In this document: positions 24,780-31,809 of the stretch, piece by piece
How positions within the stretch are numbered: the stretch's first letter is position 1
Layout: each line of letters begins with the position of its first letter
IMG/VR virus record: IMGVR_UViG_3300024505_000286
Coordinates: 1 to 50,167 of that record
DNA: 50,167 bases
Origin: a virus
Strand: one strand, 5' to 3'
Made by a program: the position numbers and the translations under genes
The notes under the pieces: generated by a model
What the model saw: the letters and a program-made list of their open reading frames with translations, nothing else
What the model was told of the DNA's origin: nothing
Databases searched by the model: none

Positions 24780-25094
24780 ATGTTTAAAGTTACAGTTATT
24801 CTTCACATTGACAAGACAATGAACATTTGCCAGAACATGTTTGGAGAAATGTTCTTCCTGCCTGAATTAATTAGTGGTTCATTGAAAACACCATTCTATG
24901 CTGTAATCTCTGACCAAATGAAAGATATAAAAGACTTCAGCCCACTGTGGGGAGAAGATATTAGTGGGTCATTCAAGGTGATTGGTGCTGCCTTCCAAAG
25001 GAAAAGAGACATGCTGGATTGGTTGACAATACCAGCAATGAAGAGTTGTGAGCAATATGAACCAGACGCAGAATGGCTTGAGTTAGTAAGTTAG
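24780..25094 (+). CDS. Hypothetical small protein, single-gene unit
   Basis: A 104-residue protein, MFKVTVILHIDKTMNICQNMFG. The N-terminal strand-helix pattern and the later segment FKVIGAAFQRKRDMLDWLTIP suggest a compact alpha/beta domain, but I do not recognise it. It is flanked by the CCAAAACC element and its own terminator, like the genes before and after it. That setting in the first part of the rightward arm suggests an early gene that acts on the host; this is inference. Confidence 0.6.
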   Translation: MFKVTVILHIDKTMNICQNMFGEMFFLPELISGSLKTPFYAVISDQMKDIKDFSPLWGEDISGSFKVIGAAFQRKRDMLDWLTIPAMKSCEQYEPDAEWLELVS

Positions 25095-25100
25095 CAATAA

Positions 25101-25122
25101 AGGGGAATTGCTCCCCTTTTTT
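25101..25122 (+). terminator. Intrinsic terminator
   Basis: AGGGGA (25101-25106) pairs with TCCCCT (25112-25117) around a 5-nt loop; a six-T run (25117-25122) begins within the stem end. It lies 6 nt after the stop codon. Confidence 0.85.
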
Positions 25123-25127
25123 CCCAT

Positions 25128-25148
25128 CATCCATCCCAAAACCTTTTA
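25128..25148 (+). promoter_or_regulatory. CCAAAACC leader element, copy 3
   Basis: CATCCATCCCAAAACCTTTTA directly follows the T run of the preceding terminator. It is 47 nt before the next start, farther than copies 1 and 2. A TAGGTTTA at 25156-25163 resembles a Bacteroidota -7 box, but no -33 box is at the right distance. Confidence 0.45.
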
Positions 25149-25195
25149 TCGGATATAGGTTTATTATTTATTATTAACTTTAAAAACAAAAACAG

Positions 25196-25600
25196 ATGAA
25201 CAAGAATTATGTCATCAACAATGGAGCATTCACAGCAAGCGGTAATTTCTCAGGCTACACAGCACTCGGAGACAGAATCCATTTGTTCAAGCGTCAAATG
25301 CAGGCTCTTGGTTGGGAAAGTCAAACAGACGTTAAGTTCCCATTCTATTGCATTGCTACGATTAAGCAGATTGGACAGCTTGATTTGAAAGGCAATCCTG
25401 TTGTTGATGAGAAAGGTCTTCCTGTGACATCAGACAGGCTTACAGCTCTTAGTGCGTTCAAGACACGCGATGAAATCAAGCAGGCTCATGCTGACGCAAG
25501 CTTGTTAGACATTGAGATTGCTCAAGAGATTCGCACACAGGCTAGCTCTGCTGGTCTTACAGAAGAATCTCTCAAGGCTCTTGCAAGCTCACCGTTCTAA
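25196..25600 (+). CDS. Hypothetical protein, single-gene unit
   Basis: A 134-residue protein. Residues 1-60 (YVINNGAFTASGNFSGYTALGDRIHLFKRQMQALGW) begin with a beta-rich, Gly/Asn-rich segment. Residues 85-130 are helical (LTALSAFKTRDEIKQAHADASLLDIEIAQEI). No motif is recognised. Codon use is cleaner than in its neighbours (GCT, CGT, CTT preferred), suggesting high expression, and it has a long A-rich leader (TTTAAAAACAAAAACAG) and its own terminator. Confidence 0.65.
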   Translation: MNKNYVINNGAFTASGNFSGYTALGDRIHLFKRQMQALGWESQTDVKFPFYCIATIKQIGQLDLKGNPVVDEKGLPVTSDRLTALSAFKTRDEIKQAHADASLLDIEIAQEIRTQASSAGLTEESLKALASSPF

Positions 25601-25607
25601 ACTAACC

Positions 25608-25643
25608 AAGAAAGGCTCTCACCCACGGGAGTCTTTCTTTTTT
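25608..25643 (+). terminator. Intrinsic terminator
   Basis: AAGAAAGGCTC (25608-25618) pairs with GAGTCTTTCTT (25629-25639) with one G-T pair, followed by further T. It starts 8 nt after the stop codon. Confidence 0.8.
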
Positions 25644-25819
25644 CCCATTGTATATATGGGTGGGCAATGGTGTTTTGTTGCGTAGGGTGGGTGTAATCAA
25701 TTGATTCTCAGTGTGTTAGAGAGATGCAGTGTGACCCATAGACACTTATAAGGGGTAAATTGATAATAGGACACATCGGCCAAATAGGACATAAATATAG
25801 CATTAATCAACCATTTTAT
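25644..25819 (+). other. Non-coding segment before the tRNA-like element
   Basis: No gene is seen in these 176 nt. TAGGACA occurs twice (near 25766 and 25785) with 12 nt between the copies. Together with the preceding terminator and following tRNA-like element it makes a gene-free stretch of 351 nt (25601-25951). Confidence 0.4.
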
Positions 25820-25921
25820 GCAGCTGGCTCTCTAATGTATGGAAATGTAAAAGATAAGGGAGAGATGCCATGTTTACGTGGTTAATACCAGGAAATGAGG
25901 GTTCGAGTCCCTCCAGCTGCA
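25820..25921 (+). tRNA. tRNA-like element with atypical core
   Basis: The acceptor stem is a perfect 7 bp: GCAGCTG (25820-25826) with CAGCTGC (25914-25920), discriminator A at 25921. The T arm is canonical: GAGGG (25897-25901), TTCGAGT loop, CCCTC (25909-25913). CCA is not encoded. The 70 nt between them do not form a standard D and anticodon arm. TCTC (25829-25832) can pair with GAGA (25860-25863) around a 27-nt loop, GTAAA (25847-25851) with TTTAC (25873-25877), and TGGT-TAAT-ACCA (25879-25890) resembles a class II variable arm. I cannot assign an anticodon. At 102 nt it is about 15 nt longer than a Leu or Ser tRNA. It could be a degenerate or inserted tRNA or a tRNA mimic. Confidence 0.5.
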
Positions 25922-25951
25922 CACACTATTTATTCATTTAAACCATGTATT

Positions 25952-26110
25952 ATGACCAGACAACAACTTATTGATTACATCCTTGACAACACAACATGGA
26001 AGCTTGAAGAACTTGAGACGTATACAGACGAACAAGTGGCTAAATTAGCTGCTGATATAGAGGAAGGATATAGGCTATTAAAACAGGGAACATATGGAAG
26101 AGAATCTTAA
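25952..26110 (+). CDS. Small hypothetical protein
   Basis: A 52-residue protein, MTRQQLIDYILDNTTWKLEELETYTDEQVAKL, mainly helical and acidic. I chose the ATG at 25952, because the upstream in-frame codons lie in the tRNA-like element. It overlaps the following HTH gene by 17 nt, a normal coupled arrangement. The function is unknown. Confidence 0.55.
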   Translation: MTRQQLIDYILDNTTWKLEELETYTDEQVAKLAADIEEGYRLLKQGTYGRES

Positions 26111-26312
26111 TATATATGACATGAAGGTGCGTATTGTCAAGAAATGTTGGTATGACATAAATAGGTTTCCAACAATGAAGGACATATGTAATGCTACAGG
26201 GCTTACAGAAAGAACATTACACAGGTTTGCTAGGGATAATGATTTGCCTAGGAGGACAAGAGGTAGGATGAGGGAGCTGATGGTAGCAGAATACATTAAA
26301 AATAATTCATAG
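26094..26312 (+). CDS. Small helix-turn-helix protein
   Basis: A 72-residue basic protein. Residues 27-55 (PTMKDICNATGLTERTLHRFARDNDLP) form a helix-turn-helix of the AraC/terminase-like kind, with GLTERTLHRF as the recognition helix. It is a probable DNA-binding regulator or a small nuclease adaptor; the sequence does not decide. It is coupled to the preceding small gene. The 216 nt after it hold only a terminator and a promoter. Confidence 0.6.
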   Translation: MEENLNIYDMKVRIVKKCWYDINRFPTMKDICNATGLTERTLHRFARDNDLPRRTRGRMRELMVAEYIKNNS

Positions 26313-26423
26313 GATATTGGTTGATGGTCGTACATCTCATGCTAGGATACATTGAGTCTTAGCTAATAACTAGGGGACAGATCCCAACAGTTGTTTTGGT
26401 TGACTATTTCATTTTTAATGAAC

Positions 26424-26455
26424 GCTCCTGTATGTCTATACGGGAGCTTTTTTTT
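26424..26455 (+). terminator. Intrinsic terminator
   Basis: GCTCCTGTAT (26424-26433) pairs with ATACGGGAGC (26438-26447), a 10-bp stem with one G-T pair and a 4-nt loop, followed by eight T. It ends the unit containing the HTH gene. Confidence 0.9.
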
Positions 26456-26456
26456 A

Positions 26457-26488
26457 TTTGGTGGTTTGGCTATTTATTGCTATATTTA
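26457..26488 (+). promoter_or_regulatory. Bacteroidota-type promoter directly behind a terminator
   Basis: TTTG (26457-26460) starts 1 nt after the T run of the terminator and is followed after 20 nt by TATATTTA (26481-26488), one mismatch from TAnnTTTG. The ATG of the next gene is 41 nt downstream. Confidence 0.6.
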
Positions 26489-26528
26489 TGCGACAAAGTA
26501 TTTATTCACCCTTCAAATACAAAGCAAA

Positions 26529-26678
26529 ATGAAAACCGTAAAATTTACAGACGTAAAAGATTTTAGGAACTTCCAGAAATTAGCTAATCAGCTTCGCATC
26601 TTCTTTGAATGTACTTATTCAAAAGGAGACATATTGGTGATAGCTGATGCAGCATTTCTAGAAGGGTTGGGTTACTAA
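26529..26678 (+). CDS. Small hypothetical protein
   Basis: A 49-residue protein, MKTVKFTDVKDFRNFQKLANQL, probably one alpha/beta unit (DILVIADAAFLEGLGY at the end). The ATG at 26529 follows the A-rich leader ATACAAAGCAAA and the promoter at 26457-26488; the longer in-frame reading would cover that promoter. It is a single-gene unit with its own terminator. Confidence 0.6.
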   Translation: MKTVKFTDVKDFRNFQKLANQLRIFFECTYSKGDILVIADAAFLEGLGY

Positions 26679-26691
26679 GTGCTGTAACTCT

Positions 26692-26725
26692 GAAGCAGCT
26701 CTGCAATATGGGCTGCTTCTTTTTG
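26692..26725 (+). terminator. Intrinsic terminator
   Basis: GAAGCAGC (26692-26699) pairs exactly with GCTGCTTC (26712-26719) around a 12-nt loop and is followed by a run of T. It lies 13 nt after the stop codon. Confidence 0.85.
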
Positions 26726-26738
26726 TTACATTTTTAAG

Positions 26739-26828
26739 TACGTAAAAGTGTAACAGAATGCACTTTTAAGCAGTAATATCATTCATGAGGAACAAATTAT
26801 ACGTAAAAGTGTATAATAATGCACTTTA
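26739..26828 (+). repeat. Two tandem hairpin repeats (ACGTAAAAGTG ... CACTTT)
   Basis: Copy 1 (26739-26768) has TAAAAGTG at 26743-26750 and CACTTTTA at 26761-26768, a perfect 8-bp inverted repeat. Copy 2 (26800-26828) has TAAAAGTG and CACTTTA with nearly the same 10-nt spacer. Both start TACGTAAAAGTGTA. There is no T run after them, so they are not simple terminators; they may be protein-binding sites in a control or origin region. Confidence 0.6.
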
Positions 26829-27049
26829 TGATGAAATTATATGCAAAAAGCACCATCAAGCACGGTTTGTGTTGAATAATGTGTCATAAAACGCACATTT
26901 TGCGGTGTATTTGTCCCATATAAGTCACATTATAGCTCATTTGGCTGAGTTTTGTAGCTCATAATCAGCCAAATCAGGAAGTAAATGCATGACATTTTCG
27001 GTAAAATTCATGCAAATTCATCACATAATCAATTGTAAATCAATTATAT

Positions 27050-27304
27050 ATGAAATCAGAAACTTTAGAACGTACATTGACAGCTATAGCATTTATAGGC
27101 ATAGTGTACATCGTTATTAATCAGAACATCACATTGAGAAAGATGGAAGCTGATTGTATGATTGAGGGTGGTGATATAGCTAAAGACAGCCTAATACAAG
27201 AGCTTACACGTTATCAACTAGCTCTAGACATGCTCAAGGATGAAGATCCAAAGGCTGCAGATGCATTCGAAACATTATTATACACTAAAACAGAAAAGCC
27301 ATGA
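27050..27304 (+). CDS. Small membrane-anchored protein
   Basis: An 84-residue protein. Residues 10-28 (TAIAFIGIVYIVINQNITL) form one membrane segment with a short N terminus, so the acidic helical C-terminal part probably faces away from it. Its stop overlaps the ATG of the next gene (ATGA). The next product also has an N-terminal export signal, so the pair may act together at the envelope. I do not know the function. Confidence 0.6.
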   Translation: MKSETLERTLTAIAFIGIVYIVINQNITLRKMEADCMIEGGDIAKDSLIQELTRYQLALDMLKDEDPKAADAFETLLYTKTEKP

Positions 27305-27651
27305 AAAAACTACTATTAGTATTAGCTATTACAGCCATTGGTTGTACAGCAGCCAAACAAATCATTATTGGTAAGGCACTATTTGACAAAAGACAGAGAG
27401 AATCACTGAGCCATTTCTCTGTGAATGACATCACTGTCTATTACAAGGATAAGCCTATTGCCAAATACCAAGCTAAAACCTATTCATTAGATGCTGGTGA
27501 GCTGGTAGAAGAATACAATTTGTTGCTAATTGACAATCATATCAAGGATAAGCAGATTATCGGAGACCTTATAGACTTTGTATCAGACAGGCATCAGGGA
27601 GCTGAGGTGGAGGTAGAAATAGATTCTAATGGCAGCATATTCAAATTATAA
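27301..27651 (+). CDS. Secreted or lipoprotein-like protein
   Basis: A 116-residue protein. It begins MKKLLLVLAITAIGCTAAKQ, a signal peptide with a possible lipobox at AIGC (weak, since -3 is Ala). The rest is a small alpha/beta domain, ending VEIDSNGSIFKL. It is coupled to the preceding membrane protein by ATGA. An inner-membrane protein followed by a lipoprotein recalls spanin pairs, but the early-arm location and sequence do not support that strongly. Confidence 0.6.
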   Translation: MKKLLLVLAITAIGCTAAKQIIIGKALFDKRQRESLSHFSVNDITVYYKDKPIAKYQAKTYSLDAGELVEEYNLLLIDNHIKDKQIIGDLIDFVSDRHQGAEVEVEIDSNGSIFKL

Positions 27652-27662
27652 AAAAGAATAAT

Positions 27663-27911
27663 ATGGTGGGAACAATCTTTAGAAAGCACATTGAAAGACA
27701 TGAGCTGGGCACACATGGCAATTCTATGTATCAAGCATGGAAGGTGATAAAACAAATAGGTGATGGTTTGTATGAGTGTGTACGTGTAGATAATACACAA
27801 GATCCTATGGGTGCAGCCAATCCACAAAAGCGTACATTTAAAGAAAAAGACATTCTTAATTACTTGAAAAACAAGCCAGATGACACACCAAACAGTGGAG
27901 CTCGTCCTTAA
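27663..27911 (+). CDS. Hypothetical protein
   Basis: An 82-residue protein, MVGTIFRKHIERHELGTHGNSMYQAWKVIK. The segment GDGLYECVRVDNTQDPMG followed by RTFKEKDILNYL looks like a small SH3-like or similar beta-barrel fold in which a variable loop is followed by a C-terminal helix. I do not recognise a family. It lies 8 nt before the next gene. Confidence 0.5.
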   Translation: MVGTIFRKHIERHELGTHGNSMYQAWKVIKQIGDGLYECVRVDNTQDPMGAANPQKRTFKEKDILNYLKNKPDDTPNSGARP

Positions 27912-27918
27912 GAGCTAT

Positions 27919-28458
27919 ATGCCTAAACAATTGGAAATAGGCATGTGGTTCATCATTAAAATTAATCCAGGCACACGAAAAGAATATACAGAGATATGGG
28001 CATTGGATAAGATTCCTCAGGAAAGCATGGAAGAGTTTATTGTGAAAAATGGAGCGCCTGTAGAGCCTTATTTGATCTATGATGAACAGGTGATAGCTGA
28101 GCCACATGAGATAGGCTGGTGGGATGAAGGAGAGCATACAGACGAATTAAGAGACATAGAGCTCAAAGATGTTAATTTCATCCTAGAAGAATGGGATGGT
28201 GAGGTGGATGTAGAGATTGATGAATGGGACTATGCTCATGAGGATGCTATAAATCCAATTCTGTATGCAGGCAAGGTGACCATGTCCATTCCTGGTGAGT
28301 ATACAGAGGAAGATGATGACGGACCATGGATGTGTGAGCATTGCAATGGTACAGGATATGGATCTACACCAGACACAGTGTGTGTTGTATGTGGTGGGGA
28401 GGGACAATATTATGAATATGACGAATTTGATGAGGCTGATACGGACGATAATTCCTAA
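27919..28458 (+). CDS. Acidic protein with DnaJ-type zinc motif
   Basis: A 179-residue acidic protein, starting MPKQLEIGMWFIIKINPG. Near the C terminus it has CEHCNGTGYGSTPDTVCVVCGGEGQ, that is CxxCxGxG repeated, the zinc-binding pattern of the DnaJ Cys-rich domain. The tail is poly-acidic (YEYDEFDEADTDDNS). I prefer the ATG at 27919, which lies 8 nt after the upstream stop; an in-frame ATG at 27880 would overlap that gene. It may be a protein-folding or zinc-dependent accessory factor; a similar motif is in the rIIB-like protein at 43283. Confidence 0.6.
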   Translation: MPKQLEIGMWFIIKINPGTRKEYTEIWALDKIPQESMEEFIVKNGAPVEPYLIYDEQVIAEPHEIGWWDEGEHTDELRDIELKDVNFILEEWDGEVDVEIDEWDYAHEDAINPILYAGKVTMSIPGEYTEEDDDGPWMCEHCNGTGYGSTPDTVCVVCGGEGQYYEYDEFDEADTDDNS

Positions 28459-28474
28459 CAAAAACAAAAAGCAT

Positions 28475-28651
28475 ATGATTTTAGAAAACATTACGATTGA
28501 AAGGCTAGAAGAAATCGAACAAGAAAGACTAGAAACACAAATGGACCCAGCCTATCAGCAGTGGTTTGACGAAATGCACATATCCAGACTGTATGTAAGC
28601 AGAGAGGGTATAACAAACGCCAACCGCATGATGGCAGATTATTCACATTAA
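28475..28651 (+). CDS. Small helical hypothetical protein
   Basis: A 58-residue protein, MILENITIERLEEIEQERLETQ, with a helical, charged N-terminal half. The ATG at 28475 follows the A-rich leader AAAAACAAAAAGCAT, and a longer in-frame reading would begin inside the previous gene. The function is unknown. Confidence 0.5.
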   Translation: MILENITIERLEEIEQERLETQMDPAYQQWFDEMHISRLYVSREGITNANRMMADYSH

Positions 28652-28661
28652 ATCAAAGCAA

Positions 28662-28841
28662 ATGACCCTTCAAGAAGCGTTGGAAAAGCTCCAACAAGCA
28701 AAAGACATTGATGATTGGAACAACATTAGAGACGGTATTAAATCACAGCTTCCCATGCCTGTTTGGCTAAAAGAATATGCGCCAACAATAGATGGCTCAG
28801 GGCTAGTGGTGGACATACTCGGATCAGACAGACCTCGTTAA
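28662..28841 (+). CDS. Small hypothetical protein
   Basis: A 59-residue protein, MTLQEALEKLQQAKDIDDWNNI, a helical N-terminal half and a PTIDGSGLVVDIL end. It lies 10 nt after the preceding stop, after an AATCAAAGCAA leader. Unknown function; the in-phase spacing and coding bias support it as a real gene. Confidence 0.5.
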   Translation: MTLQEALEKLQQAKDIDDWNNIRDGIKSQLPMPVWLKEYAPTIDGSGLVVDILGSDRPR

Positions 28842-28871
28842 TTATTTACTAACAATTAAAATCAAAGAAAA

Positions 28872-29174
28872 ATGTCAAGGTTAACAACAGAACAGGTACA
28901 GGAATTAAAGACAGTTATTCGTACAGGAGAACCAATTGCAGCTATTGCTGACAGACTTGCTCCTCAGTATGGTAGAAAAACATCATCATTTCGCATCACC
29001 CTTTACAATCTAGCTAAGCGTACACGCAAGGTGGCTGAGTGGAATGGTCCTAAAAGACGTAGAACAAAGAATACAAATGCTACAAAAAGGACAGAAATGG
29101 TGTCTATTATGCAGCCAAGATTGATGAGTGCAATGGTGGAGCAGCACAAAGACCACATTAGAATTTATTTCTAA
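28872..29174 (+). CDS. Basic, probably DNA-binding small protein
   Basis: A 100-residue basic protein. Residues 1-50 (LTTEQVQELKTVIRTGEPIAAIADRLAPQYG) contain a helix-turn-helix-like pattern (EPIAAIADRL) and the following RTRKVAEWNGPKRRRTKNTNATKRT is a strongly basic linker. It probably binds DNA. The leader contains AACAATTAAAA, as also seen before the SSB gene. Confidence 0.55.
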   Translation: MSRLTTEQVQELKTVIRTGEPIAAIADRLAPQYGRKTSSFRITLYNLAKRTRKVAEWNGPKRRRTKNTNATKRTEMVSIMQPRLMSAMVEQHKDHIRIYF

Positions 29175-29193
29175 ACAATAAAAGCACACACTT

Positions 29194-29403
29194 ATGCCAG
29201 CAACCCTCGTTTACCGCTCCTCATGGAGCTCTGTTAGGCCATTAGTTTATTCAGATGATTCAGACAATCCAAATGTCAACAAACTAATAGATGCCATCTT
29301 CAAACGAAAGAAGACCAACAGGCTCACATTAGAGAACAACAAGATGTATTATTCTCCTTCAGATGATTACAAGAAAGTTGTTCGTTTACGAAAATTTAAG
29401 TAA
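29194..29403 (+). CDS. Hypothetical small basic protein
   Basis: A 69-residue protein, MPATLVYRSSWSSVRPLVYSD, ending in a basic KKVVRLRKFK. It may be a small beta-fold protein. It follows the previous gene after 19 nt and precedes the gene at 29451 by 47 nt. No family is recognised. Confidence 0.5.
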   Translation: MPATLVYRSSWSSVRPLVYSDDSDNPNVNKLIDAIFKRKKTNRLTLENNKMYYSPSDDYKKVVRLRKFK

Positions 29404-29450
29404 ATTTGAGTGCCTACAGCAATGTGGGCACCAATTTTAAATCTTTCATT

Positions 29451-29693
29451 ATGGCAAAAGATACATGTATCCTCTGTGGTGCAGAGACACCATATGAATA
29501 CGAAACACACATTGATATGAGGACGGGATATATCGAGGGAGCAGGACAGCTCTGCATTAAATGTTATAGGAGAGGTACAGATCGTACACACATTTTGATT
29601 CCAACACATATTGTGTATGACACTCCTAATGACCAAGAGCTAGGCACTAAAGTGAGGCAAATTTATTACGAGAATATAGATGATGACATATGA
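29451..29693 (+). CDS. Small zinc-finger-like protein
   Basis: An 80-residue protein. CxxC pairs at 6-9 (CILC) and 34-37 (CIKC) with the intervening region YEYETHIDMRTGYIEGAGQL suggest a zinc ribbon of the type often found in phage accessory proteins. The start at ATG 29451 follows a T-rich leader; an upstream TTG at 29406 is in frame but less likely. It is coupled to the next gene by a 4-nt ATGA overlap. Confidence 0.6.
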   Translation: MAKDTCILCGAETPYEYETHIDMRTGYIEGAGQLCIKCYRRGTDRTHILIPTHIVYDTPNDQELGTKVRQIYYENIDDDI

Positions 29694-29848
29694 CAGACAT
29701 AGCAAAATGTAAAGGAGAAGATTGTCCTTTAAAAGAGACATGTTATAGATATACAGCTCCTGCAGATGAATATGGGCAGTCATATTTTGCAAATCCTCCA
29801 TATGATGAGGATAAGAAGGACTGTGATTATTATTGGGAAAACGATTAA
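29690..29848 (+). CDS. Small Cys-rich protein
   Basis: A 52-residue protein, MTDIAKCKGEDCPLKETCYRYT. Cysteines at 7, 12, 18 and 45 (CKGEDCPLKETC ... DC) could bind a metal or an iron-sulphur cluster. Its stop TAATG overlaps the DNA polymerase start, so it is coupled to the polymerase. The function is unknown. Confidence 0.6.
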   Translation: MTDIAKCKGEDCPLKETCYRYTAPADEYGQSYFANPPYDEDKKDCDYYWEND

Positions 29849-31809
29849 TGATGGACAACGTAATTATCTACGACATAGAAACGCTTAAAGAATATTTCCT
29901 GGTTGTTTGTCTTATTCCTCAAGAGCCCTATAGAATATTCAGGGTGAATAAGGATGAGAACAGCCTAGATGCATTCATCAACTTCACAGAGAAGTACAAA
30001 GACTATTATTGGGTGGGCTACAACAACTTGCGCTTTGACTCTCAAGTGGTAGAATGGGTGATACGCAACAATGAATATTGGCATGAGCTTTCTGCTCTAG
30101 AAATTACAGCTAAAATCCACCAGAAGGCAGCAGATGTGATAGATGATGCCAATCATGATGTATTCCCAGAATATCGTGAGACAGACCTCACATTAAAACA
30201 AGTGGACTTATTTAGAATACACCACTTTGACAACAAGAATAGACGTGTTAGCTTAAAGAGGCTAGAGTTTGAGATGGATTTAGAGAACATTGAGGAGATG
30301 CCTATTGTGCATAACAAGGAAGGAATGACCACTGAGGACATTGTTACCACCACAGGTTATTGTATAAACGATGTATGGGCTACCTATCAGTTTTACTTGG
30401 TAACAATTGGACAGACAGATCATCCTCTATATAGAGGAAACAATCAAATTGAGTTGAGACAGGATATCGAGCAAGAGTTCGGTATCCCGTGTCTCAATTA
30501 TTCTGACAGTAAGATTGGTGATGAGATGATCAAAAAATACTACTGTCAGGAGAAGGGCATTGATTATAAAGAACTGCCCAAGAAAGGATTCTTTAGAAAG
30601 AACATACTTGTAAAGAATTGTATTGCTCCATATGTGGAGTTTCAAACAAAAGAGCTGCAGGAATTCCTTAAGAGAATAAAGAAGCTGAGCCTGGGCTTGC
30701 AAGATGATTTCAAAGAGGAGCTACATTTCTATAACAATGTGTATTCTTTTATGAAGGGTGGTTTGCATACAGAGAATAGTCCTAAGATATTTGAAGCTGA
30801 TGAAGATCATCAGATAATAGACTGGGATGTGTCTAGTTACTATCCAGCTATCATCATCAATAACAAGCGTTATCCACAACATTTGGGACCAGCATTTCTC
30901 AGAGGCTATCAAGCCATGTTTGAGAAGCGTCTAGAGCTCAAACCTTTAGCTAAGAAGGATAAGAAGATTAAGGGTATTGTGGGTGCACTGAAGCTCGCTG
31001 TAAACTCTGTGTATGGCAAATCTAGTGACATGCAGTCCTGGATATATGATAGACAGCTCACTATGTTCACCACTATAACAGGAGAGCTTAGCCTGATGAT
31101 GCTTATTGAGGCATATGAATTAGCTGGTATACGTGTTATTTCTGCAAACACAGATGGTGTCACAATTCTTATAAAAACTGTGACATTAGACAGAATGCAT
31201 GAGATAAACAAATGGTGGTCTAGTCTCACTCAATATGAGCTAGAACGCACTGATTATCAGAAGATTGTATTTTCCACGGTAAATGACTATATTGCAATAA
31301 AAACAGATGGAGAAATTAAAAAGAAGGGAGACTTCCTCACAGATTTCGAGCTTCATAAGAACAAGTCAGCGCGTATTATCCCGTTGGCTCTTGAACAATA
31401 TTATACTAATAATATACCTGTTGAGCGTACTATTAGGAGTTGTGATAGGATATTTGATTTCTGCCTGAGACAGAAAGCATCTAAAGACTTCCATTATGAA
31501 GGAATAGATAGGTCCACAGGTGAGAAAACTGTCTATGACAAGCTCATTAGGTATTATGTATCCAACACAGGACAGAAGCTCCTCAAGGTGAAGAATGCAG
31601 ACAGTCAATCTACAGCTGCAGATGTTATGCAAGTGGAAGCAGGTGAGTGGGTTTGTACAGTGTGCAATCATTTAGACAAAAGCCATCCTCTAGATAATAT
31701 CAATTATCAATATTACATAGAGCGCGCTGAGAAAATCATTCATAAGATTGCTTATGAAGGAAGAAAGCGCAAGGTGGTAGTAAATCCTAACCAACTAACA
31801 TTATTCTAA
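29848..31809 (+). CDS. Family B DNA polymerase with 3'-5' exonuclease
   Basis: A 653-residue replicative polymerase. The exonuclease domain has ExoI D9-x-E11 (YDIET), ExoII N60-x3-D64 (NNLRFD) and ExoIII Y171-x3-D175. Polymerase motif A is DVSSYYP with D327, motif B is KLAVNSVYG (382-390), and motif C is NTDG with the catalytic Asp at 436; the first Asp of the usual DTD is Asn. It is shorter than T4 or RB69 polymerases (about 900). The ATG at 29848 fits the TAATG coupling with the upstream gene better than an upstream TTG. It is the replisome core of the rightward arm. Confidence 0.9.
   Translation: MMDNVIIYDIETLKEYFLVVCLIPQEPYRIFRVNKDENSLDAFINFTEKYKDYYWVGYNNLRFDSQVVEWVIRNNEYWHELSALEITAKIHQKAADVIDDANHDVFPEYRETDLTLKQVDLFRIHHFDNKNRRVSLKRLEFEMDLENIEEMPIVHNKEGMTTEDIVTTTGYCINDVWATYQFYLVTIGQTDHPLYRGNNQIELRQDIEQEFGIPCLNYSDSKIGDEMIKKYYCQEKGIDYKELPKKGFFRKNILVKNCIAPYVEFQTKELQEFLKRIKKLSLGLQDDFKEELHFYNNVYSFMKGGLHTENSPKIFEADEDHQIIDWDVSSYYPAIIINNKRYPQHLGPAFLRGYQAMFEKRLELKPLAKKDKKIKGIVGALKLAVNSVYGKSSDMQSWIYDRQLTMFTTITGELSLMMLIEAYELAGIRVISANTDGVTILIKTVTLDRMHEINKWWSSLTQYELERTDYQKIVFSTVNDYIAIKTDGEIKKKGDFLTDFELHKNKSARIIPLALEQYYTNNIPVERTIRSCDRIFDFCLRQKASKDFHYEGIDRSTGEKTVYDKLIRYYVSNTGQKLLKVKNADSQSTAADVMQVEAGEWVCTVCNHLDKSHPLDNINYQYYIERAEKIIHKIAYEGRKRKVVVNPNQLTLF

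Larger units (their letters stand above)
26679..27049. other. Hairpin-rich non-coding segment
   Basis: These 371 nt have no gene. Besides a terminator and two tandem hairpins they contain a perfect 10-bp inverted repeat, ATTTGGCTGA (26939-26948) with TCAGCCAAAT (26965-26974), and TAGCTCAT twice (26933-26940, 26955-26962). This is AT-rich sequence just before the long early operon, a candidate for origin or regulatory function. Confidence 0.45.

Noticed and set aside
26313-26400. A second degenerate tRNA near GGGGACAGATCCC
   Set aside because: The loop does not match the TTCRANY T-loop and no acceptor stem or anticodon arm can be drawn.
29406-29450. TTG start extending the zinc-finger gene at 29451
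   Set aside because: The extra residues are not zinc-protein-like and an ATG with a plausible leader is available.
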